Program-made: the position numbers and the translations under genes
Notes under the pieces: model-generated
Database searches by the model: none
The model's input: only the letters and a program-made list of their open reading frames with translations
Told to the model about the DNA's origin: nothing
Assembly: GCA_019244985.1 (NCBI GenBank)
Contig: JAFASB010000202.1
Span: forward strand, 1-6,168
From: Acidimicrobiia bacterium
GTDB taxonomy: Bacteria > Actinomycetota > Acidimicrobiia > Acidimicrobiales > AC-14
DNA length: 6,168 bases
Direction of reading: 5' to 3'
Part shown: positions 1 through 5,720 of the stretch, one piece after another
Numbering within the stretch: the stretch's first letter is position 1
How the letters are laid out: every line of letters begins with the position of its first letter

Positions 1-62
1 ATCGCCATGACGGTTCCGATCATCACGATTGCGCCGATGCCGAAGCGGCGCAGGCGGTCCAC
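1..62 (-). CDS. N-terminal fragment of a small membrane protein, cut by the window edge
   Basis: A minus-strand frame opens with a GTG at 62-60 and stays open to the window edge, giving 20 complete codons. The peptide begins M-D-R-L-R-R-F-G and continues as a hydrophobic stretch rich in I, V, M, G and A. That is a short basic N-terminus followed by the start of a membrane helix or signal anchor. A GAGG box lies 9 nt upstream of the GTG, overlapping the TGA of the preceding gene, and the intergenic gap is only 11 nt, so it is probably co-transcribed with the PrgI-like gene. The family cannot be named from 20 residues. By position it is likely another membrane component of the same secretion apparatus, but that is inference. 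Confidence 0.55.
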   Translation of the reverse strand, partial: MDRLRRFGIGAIVMIGTVMA

Positions 63-73
63 GGCGGCCCGCC

Positions 74-709
74 TCAGACCTTCGAGGCGCGAGCGCGGTG
101 GCGCACGGGCCGGCCGCGGTGGTCGACCGAGCCAGCTTCAACATCGACGGCGGCGCGCAGGAGGGTGGTACGGCCCGAGGCAATCGAGGCCAGCGGGGCG
201 ATGCCGATGTAGGCCTTGGCCCGAGGGCCAGGAACGCGTTCGGTCACGGCGTATGCGATGAGGTGGTCCGAGCCCGAGCCGTCGTCGTCGCCGCACTCGG
301 CGACGATCGGCGCGTCGGGAGCGGGAGGGGGGTCGCTGGCCTTGCGGACCACGACGTAGCCAGGCCCGCCTGCGACTTGGATGCGTCCGAGGCTTGCCTT
401 GGTGGCGAGGGCGGCCCAGGTGAACAGCGTCTCGCCTTTGAGCGGAGACCAGCTGACCACGACAAAGCCGACGCAGCCACCCAGGATCGACAGCCACAAG
501 AGGAGCCAGCGCAGGTGCAGGAACGGGGTGATGACCGAGGCCACGAGCAGGCCACAGAACGCGCCGCCGCCGACGGCCACCATTGCTGCGAGCCGGATGG
601 TTCGGGGAAGCGTGATGTGCTTGCCCAACGACCCGATACGGGTCGGTCCGGGACGCAACAGCGAGGTGGCCGCCAGCATGACGGGCGCGCCGGACGACTC
701 AGACGCCAT
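74..709 (-). CDS. PrgI/TcpE-like two-helix membrane protein of a conjugative type IV secretion system
   Basis: This 211-residue protein starts at an ATG with a GAGG box 7 nt upstream. The N-terminus is soluble for about 38 residues. Two hydrophobic helices follow (about 39-60 and 67-86), separated by a very short turn, and then the motif W-S-P-L-K-G-E-T-L-F-T-W at 87-98. Paired helices followed by a Pro/Lys/Gly/Trp-containing junction recall the PrgI and TcpE families of Gram-positive conjugation channels, which sit in the inner membrane next to the VirB4-type ATPase. The C-terminal 120 residues are soluble, with a Pro-rich then Asp/Gly-rich linker (about 126-148) and a basic tail. It lies 42 nt downstream of the pilin-like gene. 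The family assignment rests on topology and context. The protein is longer than a minimal PrgI protein, so it may be a lineage-specific relative such as an SCO6880-type N-terminal region. Confidence 0.6.
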   Translation of the reverse strand: MASESSGAPVMLAATSLLRPGPTRIGSLGKHITLPRTIRLAAMVAVGGGAFCGLLVASVITPFLHLRWLLLWLSILGGCVGFVVVSWSPLKGETLFTWAALATKASLGRIQVAGGPGYVVVRKASDPPPAPDAPIVAECGDDDGSGSDHLIAYAVTERVPGPRAKAYIGIAPLASIASGRTTLLRAAVDVEAGSVDHRGRPVRHRARASKV

Positions 710-751
710 GGCCGGTCCTCAGGGGGGATTGAGAGCGTGGACCCGATGGGC

Positions 752-1255
752 CTACTGGCCGCCCTTGGACGTCTGGGAGTTGCCGGTCTGGAAGACCGAG
801 TTCATGACCCGCTTGCCGATGTCGAGGCCCTGGCCGACGAAGGCGAGGTTGAACAGGAAGCCGCCGATGATCATCGTGCCGATCAACGACGTGAAGGCCT
901 TGCCGATGCGGCCCCCAAGGAGGGCCTTGATGACGAGGATGCCGCCCACGACCACGGCCACGATGGCCAGGACGGTGGCGAAGGACTGGATGATTGAGCC
1001 GACGCCGCCGCTGAAAAAGGACGTGGTGTCGTTCTTGGGGTCGAAGGTGGATGCTGCACTTGCCGGTGCGGCGAAGAGAAGGACGGGAGCGACGGCCACG
1101 ACGGGTGTCAAGATCCCGACCCTTGCGCACCTGCGTCCCGGCCGCCGCCGATCTGGCATCCGGCTTTGGTGGTGGCGGTGATGTTGGGCCTGACGGCGGG
1201 CGTCGTGGCCGGCCTCGAACGGTCGCTTGCGAATGGATAGGGACAGAGAATGCAT
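752..1255 (-). CDS. VirB2/TrbC-like pilin subunit with signal peptide
   Basis: As drawn, this encodes 167 residues from the ATG at 1255. Residues 48-61 form a hydrophobic core preceded by arginines (R-R-C-A-R), ending in A-P-A-S-A, which fits signal peptidase cleavage after residue 67. The mature part is about 100 residues with two hydrophobic segments (about 88-112 and 121-141) separated by a short basic loop containing G-G-R-I-G-K. This is the layout of VirB2/TrbC-type pilin precursors, whose subunits build the extracellular filament or channel of type IV secretion systems. The start is uncertain. The ATG at 1255 has a strong GGGGAGG box but 13 nt of spacing, and residues 1-46 are unusually His/Arg-rich. 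The ATG at 1159 (residue 33) would give a typical 35-residue signal peptide but lacks a clear ribosome binding site. The family call is from architecture and the adjacent PrgI-like gene. Confidence 0.7.
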   Translation of the reverse strand: MHSLSLSIRKRPFEAGHDARRQAQHHRHHQSRMPDRRRPGRRCARVGILTPVVAVAPVLLFAAPASAASTFDPKNDTTSFFSGGVGSIIQSFATVLAIVAVVVGGILVIKALLGGRIGKAFTSLIGTMIIGGFLFNLAFVGQGLDIGKRVMNSVFQTGNSQTSKGGQ

Positions 1256-1346
1256 GGCGGTTCTGTTTCCTCCCCTTGAGGATTGTTGGGTTCGAGGAGG
1301 CTCCGGCGCTGGGGGCCTCCACCCGTGACCCTTGCCGTCGGCCCCG

Positions 1347-1371
1347 CGCGCGGTTAGGGGCTAACCGCGCG
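1347..1371. repeat. Perfect 11-bp inverted repeat with a 3-nt loop
   Basis: CGCGCGGTTAG at 1347-1357 is exactly complementary to CTAACCGCGCG at 1361-1371, with GGG between. It sits 130 nt after the stop of the zinc-knuckle/LPD29-like gene and 92 nt before the ATG at 1255. No T-tract follows on the minus strand, so it could be an actinobacterial terminator lacking a U-tail or a protein-binding operator. The AT-containing core (TTAG/CTAA) stands out in this GC-rich context and mildly favours an operator. Confidence 0.75.
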
Positions 1372-1439
1372 AAACGTGCGCGGCGACGGACAGTTCGCGC
1401 GCGAGTCGGGAGTGCCGCGCGAGGACAGGCAGGGTTGCA

Positions 1440-1462
1440 GACGCCTGGATGCTCCTGGCGTC
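1440..1462 (-). terminator. Hairpin downstream of the zinc-knuckle/LPD29-like gene, candidate terminator
   Basis: GACGCC at 1440-1445 pairs with GGCGTC at 1457-1462. Inside, GGA (1447-1449) pairs with TCC (1453-1455) around a TGC loop, with one T/T mismatch between the two parts. The 23-nt symmetric element begins 38 nt beyond the TGA at 1503-1501 on the minus strand. No run of U follows, so termination is a guess from position and structure. An operator role is possible. Confidence 0.45.
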
Positions 1463-1500
1463 GGTCGTTGAGGTGGCGGTGCCCCGCGACCCCTCAAGGC

Positions 1501-2103
1501 TCAACTCGGCCGGCCCTCGAGGGCGAGTCGAACGGCGATGTCGCGGGCAGACGCTGTGGGGTCTTCGGCCACCAGGCGCCGGGCTCGATCCCAGGAGTCG
1601 ACGAAAGCCTTCTCGGGGTATGGCGTGACCCGCAGCGCCCCGTCGACGACCTTGAGGGCCCGGGCGGCCCAGGCTCTCGCCTCGGTGACGTCCGAGGTCA
1701 GCGGTCGGCCCCGTGGTGACGCCGCTGCGAACCAGTCCAAGAGCGCAGCCGCTCGGGCATGAGGCGTCGGGGTCCGCGCCCAGTGGCGCGGCGCGGCCGG
1801 GCCGAGGACGCTGGTGCGGGCGGCGACCTGGGCCACCGTCGGCCCGTCGGACCACGCCACCGTGTCGCCCACGGCCGAGAACGACGTGTCAGGCCAGGAG
1901 CGGGACAGGACCTCGGCCACACCGGGAAGGGCTTTGCGCCGACCGGTCGACGCCTCGAACGCCGCCGCCGCGGCCACGCTGCTCGTCGCCGTGGGTGCGC
2001 CGGCGGCGGTGCGGTGCTTGCCGCAACGCCCGGAGGGATGCTCGGTGGACAACGAGCACCGACGCCCCGAGCCATCGACGAGAAAGGCGTTGCATCGAGG
2101 CAT
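1501..2103 (-). CDS. Zinc-knuckle protein with an LPD29-like segment
   Basis: This 200-residue protein starts at the ATG at 2103, which is fixed by an in-frame TGA three codons upstream. The ribosome binding site is weak (GAGAAG only 2 nt away), so translation may depend on coupling with the ATPase gene ending 32 nt before. The N-terminus carries C4, C16, C27 and H30 around short Gly/Arg-rich loops, a C-X11-C-X10-C-X2-H arrangement like the small zinc-binding motifs common in phage and plasmid proteins. After an Ala-rich linker, residues about 62-95 contain L-S-R-S-W-P-D-T-S-F-S and then A-W-S-D-G-P-T-V-A-Q-V. From memory this matches the W-x-D-G-P-T-x-x-x-V signature of LPD29, a domain known from large polyvalent proteins of mobile elements. 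Residues 105-200 look mostly helical and are not recognised. Its biochemical role is unknown; DNA or protein binding in transfer is plausible. Confidence 0.65.
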   Translation of the reverse strand: MPRCNAFLVDGSGRRCSLSTEHPSGRCGKHRTAAGAPTATSSVAAAAAFEASTGRRKALPGVAEVLSRSWPDTSFSAVGDTVAWSDGPTVAQVAARTSVLGPAAPRHWARTPTPHARAAALLDWFAAASPRGRPLTSDVTEARAWAARALKVVDGALRVTPYPEKAFVDSWDRARRLVAEDPTASARDIAVRLALEGRPS

Positions 2104-2135
2104 GGCTTCTCAGTCGGCCGTGGCCAACGGTGCCG

Positions 2136-4871
2136 TCAACCCGCCTGGCGCCACAGGTTCTCGGGGGGCGGCGGGGGAAGGGGAGCTCGCGGCGGGGCCG
2201 GGGTGCCGGCTCCTCCGCGGTCGGCTCCTCTATCGCGCTTGGGCAGCCGCTCGAGAATGGCAGCCCGGTCGTCGGGCTCATCTGGGTTGGCCTCGTCGGG
2301 CTTGCGCAGGTACAGCGTCCGCACGTCGCGGTAGCCCTTGCCGTAGGTCATCTTGGCCCGGCCTCTGGTGGTGATCTCCTCCAGGCCGGGCTCGTCGATG
2401 ATCACGATCGAGTTGTTGGAGGTGCTGACGCCGAAGCCGATGCGCCGGCATTGCTGTTTGATGGTGGAAGGGAGGTTCTGCACGATCGGGTGCTGGGTGG
2501 CCATCACCAGGTAGATGCCCGCGGCCCGGGCCTTGCGGGCCAGGGAGTCGATCCCCTTGTTCACCCGGTCCCAGTCACGCATTTGCTCGCGCACGTTGCT
2601 GGGCTTGCGGAACAGGTCGGTGCACTCCTCGATGATCACGATGATGTAAGGCAGGTCGAGTGGGTGACGCCGACCGTCGGGCCCAGGTCCTTCCTGGGCC
2701 GCGATGTGGCGGGCATCGGCCAGCTTCTTGGGTCGTGCCACCTCGGGCCGGGACGGGTCAGACATCAAGGCGTAGCGGCGGTCCATCTCAGCCACCGTGT
2801 CGTCCAGCAGCTCGGCGGCGGCCGCGTAGAACGAGTCGGCCGGTGTCTGTTGATCACAGAAGCCGGTGACGTGGGAGAGGTGCCGGATCGACTGCAACTC
2901 GTTCTTGGGCTCGATGCAGCGCAGCTCGAGCACGTCGGGGGAGTTGTTGTGACAGAGCTGGCAGATCATCGAGGAGATGAGTACGGACTTGCCCATGCCC
3001 GAGGAGCCAGCCACCAACAGGTGGGGGAGCTCGGTGTCGAAGTTGTAGACCATGAGCTCGCCGTCTGCGCCTACCCCAACGGCCCAGGTTGTGTCCGACA
3101 CGCCCGGTTGGGGTGGGCGCAGGATCTGCTCGGCGTAGTCCATGAACAGGTAGGTCTTGGCGAGCGGGTCGGTCCGCCCGGCCAGGATCCGGAAGTGGTC
3201 GGCGACGTCGAGGGTCTCGACGGAGATGAAGCCGTAGGCGGTGGTGGCACGCAACGACGGCACCCGGTCGCGTACCTCCTCAACGGCGAGGCCCGGCGCG
3301 GTGGAGAACTCCGCCTCGAGGATGCCCCGCTCGTTGGTGGCGCTGGTGAGCAGGGTGGGTGTGGTGCCACCGGCCCCGGTGAGTTTGCAGGCCCGGAATG
3401 AGGCGTCCCAGTCCATACGGTCGAGGGACTTGCGCAGCACCGCCACGGGTGGGCGGAGCTCGACCTGGTCGGGCGGGTCACCAAAGACGATCGACACGAT
3501 CTCTGATGGCAACGTCGAGCCCTGGTCGGTCACGCTGAGGCGGCTCACGCGTAGCCACGGAGCTTGCACGCGGTCCGCGATGTCGCGCTGAAGGAAGGTC
3601 ACGTCCTCGGGCGTGAGGTCACCGGTCAAGCGCCAGCGCGTTTCAAAAAGCACACCAGGTGTGTCCTCGGCGGTGAGTGAGGTTGTCGAGACGTGGATGG
3701 GCTGGGGCTTCTTGAGCGACCGGAAGGCCTCGCCGAACACGTAGGCGATCGCGAGATCCCGGGTCGCGGGGTCGACGCCGGGGCGAAGATGAGCGTCTGG
3801 CCCCAGAGGTCCCAAGCTGTGCGTGACGACGAAGGCGAGCCCACTCGCAGCGCCGAACACAGGCAGACCGTCGACGTCGACGGTCGGAGCAGGCGAGATG
3901 ACCACCGTGTCAGTGCCCAAGGTGGTGGCCAAGGCGGGCGCGTGGGGCTGGTAGCGCTGGTAGTCGACGCCAGGAGGGATCTGGAAGGTCACCTGGGTGT
4001 GGGTCGGCACACCACCCTGGGGCAGATCGTGAGCGGCGACAAAGGTGGGCACGGGTGCGCCCAGGCGGGCGATGGTGCCCCAGCGCTGTTCCCAGGCGGC
4101 GCGCAGTTGGCCTTCGCGCCGCCAGGGCTCCCCCGCCACCCAGACATAGGCGCCGGCGCCGGCGCTCAGGACCCCGATGATGAGCCCTCCCAGTGCAGCG
4201 AGGGCGACCGCAGGCGTCCCGATGTCGGCCCCGAAGCGGGGCGCGACCACGAGGGCGCACACCAGGCCCCCCGCGAGGCCGGTGATGGCGCCGGCGGGAA
4301 CGGCTCGCGTAAGTGTGTGGCGCGCCGCCTCGAGCGTGTCGCGGTTGAGGGTTGCTGCGGGTGCGGGTTGGCCGTGGCGATGCCGGCACAGGGCCGCCAC
4401 CAACTGGGCGCAGCCGAACGCGCCGATCCCGTTGAGAATGGGGTGGCGAAGCCCCGCGGGATGCAGACTGGCGACCGAGGCGAGTGCGTTGCCGGCGAGG
4501 ATGGTGAGCCAGGCCATCGGCACCGCGGCGGCCACAGAGATCCACGCTGACAGGCGCGTGGGAGGCCACAGCCCCGCCTCGTCGCCACCTGTAGGCCCGA
4601 ATCCGAAGAGCTCGAGGGGATGCAGCAGCGACGCCGCGGTTGCGCGGGCACCTATAGCGAAGGTCATGGCGCCCGAGCCCTCCTCCCAGTGTTCAGCAGG
4701 CGGCCACAGCGCGATCGTGCAGCACAAGAACAAAACGGCGGCAACGAGGGCAGGGACGAACGCGACCGCGGCGACGGCGAGGCCGCCACCCACGATGGCC
4801 AGGACGGTCAGGCGCCCTTCGCTCCAGGGGTTCTGGTTGCGGCGTCGGCGGGCGGTGGCGGTGGCGGGCAA
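2136..4871 (-). CDS. FtsK/SpoIIIE/TcpA-like membrane-anchored DNA translocase, likely conjugative coupling protein
   Basis: This 911-residue protein starts at a TTG at 4871-4869, supported by a GGAGG box 8 nt upstream that overlaps the end of the NERD gene. The N-terminus is basic (R-R-R-R), then hydrophobic helices lie at about 21-56, 108-131, 196-212 and 220-246. A roughly 370-residue soluble region follows, resembling the pre-ATPase alpha region of FtsK-type motors. The motor has a Walker A motif G-S-S-G-M-G-K-S at 622-629, a Walker B-like strand ending I-I-E-E at 746-749, and M-A-T-Q-H-P at 790-795. It also has the family's C-terminal RecA signature I-G-F-G-V-S-T-S-N-N-S. There is no C-terminal winged-helix gamma domain, only a Pro-rich tail (about 885-907). 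It should hydrolyse ATP to move DNA at the membrane. Adjacent pilin and PrgI-like genes favour a TcpA/ConQ-type coupling protein over a chromosome-segregation FtsK. Double-stranded DNA transfer as in Streptomyces TraB cannot be excluded. Confidence 0.85.
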   Translation of the reverse strand: MPATATARRRRNQNPWSEGRLTVLAIVGGGLAVAAVAFVPALVAAVLFLCCTIALWPPAEHWEEGSGAMTFAIGARATAASLLHPLELFGFGPTGGDEAGLWPPTRLSAWISVAAAVPMAWLTILAGNALASVASLHPAGLRHPILNGIGAFGCAQLVAALCRHRHGQPAPAATLNRDTLEAARHTLTRAVPAGAITGLAGGLVCALVVAPRFGADIGTPAVALAALGGLIIGVLSAGAGAYVWVAGEPWRREGQLRAAWEQRWGTIARLGAPVPTFVAAHDLPQGGVPTHTQVTFQIPPGVDYQRYQPHAPALATTLGTDTVVISPAPTVDVDGLPVFGAASGLAFVVTHSLGPLGPDAHLRPGVDPATRDLAIAYVFGEAFRSLKKPQPIHVSTTSLTAEDTPGVLFETRWRLTGDLTPEDVTFLQRDIADRVQAPWLRVSRLSVTDQGSTLPSEIVSIVFGDPPDQVELRPPVAVLRKSLDRMDWDASFRACKLTGAGGTTPTLLTSATNERGILEAEFSTAPGLAVEEVRDRVPSLRATTAYGFISVETLDVADHFRILAGRTDPLAKTYLFMDYAEQILRPPQPGVSDTTWAVGVGADGELMVYNFDTELPHLLVAGSSGMGKSVLISSMICQLCHNNSPDVLELRCIEPKNELQSIRHLSHVTGFCDQQTPADSFYAAAAELLDDTVAEMDRRYALMSDPSRPEVARPKKLADARHIAAQEGPGPDGRRHPLDLPYIIVIIEECTDLFRKPSNVREQMRDWDRVNKGIDSLARKARAAGIYLVMATQHPIVQNLPSTIKQQCRRIGFGVSTSNNSIVIIDEPGLEEITTRGRAKMTYGKGYRDVRTLYLRKPDEANPDEPDDRAAILERLPKRDRGADRGGAGTPAPPRAPLPPPPPENLWRQAG

Positions 4872-4874
4872 CGC

Positions 4875-5480
4875 TTACACCTCCACGGGGGCCCGGAACG
4901 TGCTGGGCACGGAAAGTTGGCTATGGAACAAGGCGAGTAGATCGGCGCGGGGCCGTGTCGGTCCGCCCAGCAGCGCCCGCAGCCGGCGCACCAGGCGGTC
5001 GTGGCGGCACACGCCCACCCCGTCGCGGGGCCGCAGGGCCCACAGGTGGTGGCGAGCCTCGTCGTTGGAGGGCCACACCACGATGAGACCCTTCATCCGG
5101 GCCCGGATGGGCAGATGCGGGCTGAGGCGATCGATGGCCATGCCTAGCGTTCGCGCATCCGCGTCGCGGAAGGAATCGATGCCCCGATGGGAGCGGCGAC
5201 CGGGGCCGGTCCAGTAGAACCCTCCGCGCCAGCACTTGGAGTCGAGGACCACGACGCGTCGGCCCCGTACCACGACGTGGTCGATGTTCAAGCGGCCGTG
5301 GTCAGAGGGCAGGCTGGGCATCACGAGATCGTGGAAGACGTAGACGTCGTCGTCCTGGGCGAATGTCCGCCCCAGAAGGCGGGCTGTGGCTACCTCGCCG
5401 CGCTGGCCGGCGGCCACCTTGCGCGGATCGAGGGTGGTGGCAGCGCCGAGGAGTGCACCGGGCTGGCCGTACGCGAACAC
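4875..5480 (-). CDS. NERD-domain nuclease-like protein
   Basis: This 201-residue protein begins with a GTG at 5480-5478 and has an AAAGGA box 9 nt upstream. Residues 25-90 match the nuclease-related domain (NERD). G28-E29 lies in the first helix, I66-D67-H68 in a strand, and D80-S81-K82 follows the hydrophobic strand V-V-V-L, with W84 and G86-G87 after it. These are the positions expected for the acidic and lysine residues of the PD-(D/E)xK-type fold, and all look intact. The C-terminal half holds a strand-like segment L-I-V-V-W-P and then Arg-rich helices. NERD proteins are linked to DNA processing, but substrates are poorly known. There is no transmembrane helix or helicase fusion, so the domain is stand-alone. 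Its TAA is 3 nt before the ATPase start and its last codons contain the ATPase ribosome binding site, so the two are translationally coupled. Confidence 0.8.
   Translation of the reverse strand: MFAYGQPGALLGAATTLDPRKVAAGQRGEVATARLLGRTFAQDDDVYVFHDLVMPSLPSDHGRLNIDHVVVRGRRVVVLDSKCWRGGFYWTGPGRRSHRGIDSFRDADARTLGMAIDRLSPHLPIRARMKGLIVVWPSNDEARHHLWALRPRDGVGVCRHDRLVRRLRALLGGPTRPRADLLALFHSQLSVPSTFRAPVEV
4880..4884 (-). promoter_or_regulatory. GGAGG ribosome binding site deciding the TTG start of the translocase
   Basis: The minus strand reads GGAGG, then eight bases that include the TAA stop of the NERD gene, then TTG. No other start codon near this point has comparable spacing. This supports the TTG at 4871 and coupling of the two genes. 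Confidence 0.7.
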
Positions 5481-5720
5481 CGGGGTCGTTCCTTTCCGGG
5501 GCGTGGACGGGAACGCCCCAACGGGCGCGCACCTTGCCGAGCTTCCACGTCGGCGCCGCCGGGTGCGCGCCGCAATCCGCGGGCGAGCTCTCGCCGTCGG
5601 CCGAGGGGGCCAACGACGCGCTCGGCAACGTGATGTTCAGGCACAGGTCGGGGGCCGCCGCCACAGTGGCCTGGTGGGTGGCCCGCGCCGCGTCCCCGGT
5701 ACTCAAGGAGATCGTCTGCA
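5481..5720. other. Divergent intergenic region, likely two promoters
   Basis: This spacer lies between the minus-strand NERD gene and the plus-strand membrane protein gene, so both promoters should be inside it. No confident -10/-35 boxes are visible. It contains two inverted repeats: GGGGCGT/ACGCCCC at 5498-5504 and 5513-5519, and GGCGAG/CTCGCC at 5582-5587 and 5590-5595. A minus-strand frame is open across it, but it has no ribosome binding site and runs into the NERD gene, so it is not annotated. Confidence 0.55.
5498..5519. repeat. 7-bp inverted repeat in the leader of the NERD operon
   Basis: GGGGCGT (5498-5504) and ACGCCCC (5513-5519) are exact complements around an 8-nt loop. The element ends 2 nt from the AAAGG ribosome binding site (5491-5495) of the NERD gene. 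It could be an operator or an mRNA hairpin that limits access to the ribosome binding site. Confidence 0.5.

Larger units (their letters stand above)
1256..1500. other. Non-coding spacer between the two minus-strand clusters
   Basis: No convincing gene is seen here. It contains two inverted repeats described separately (1347-1371 and 1440-1462), a weaker six-base pair GGAGGC/GCCTCC at 1296-1301 and 1315-1320, and the purine-rich GGGGAGG box for the 1255 start. CGCGCGA occurs three times (1366-1372, 1398-1404, 1416-1422), the middle copy within the palindrome TCGCGCGCGA. The spacer probably ends the upstream operon and carries the promoter or operator of the pilin-like cluster. No clear -10/-35 pair could be picked out. 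Confidence 0.6.

Noticed and set aside
29..997. Long open plus-strand frame of 322 codons
   Set aside because: It is antisense to the pilin-like and PrgI-like genes. The product is a low-complexity Asp/Gly/Arg/Ala-rich peptide, with no ribosome binding site or domain; high GC keeps this frame open.
1366..1422. Three CGCGCGA copies as a possible iteron array or CRISPR
   Set aside because: The spacing is irregular (32 and 18 nt), the unit is only 7 nt, and such strings are common by chance in DNA this GC-rich. Kept only as a note on the spacer.
1713..3401. Long open plus-strand frame of 562 codons
   Set aside because: It lies opposite the LPD29-like gene and the ATPase motor domain, whose Walker motifs prove the minus strand is coding. 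The product has no recognisable fold.
2136..4871. Chromosomal cell-division FtsK
   Set aside because: It lacks the gamma domain, and its neighbours are NERD, pilin-like and PrgI-like genes rather than housekeeping genes, so a transfer motor is more likely.
4177..5217. Open plus-strand frame of 346 codons
   Set aside because: It is antisense to the ATPase N-terminus and the NERD gene, Arg/Ala/Pro/Ser-rich, and lacks a ribosome binding site.
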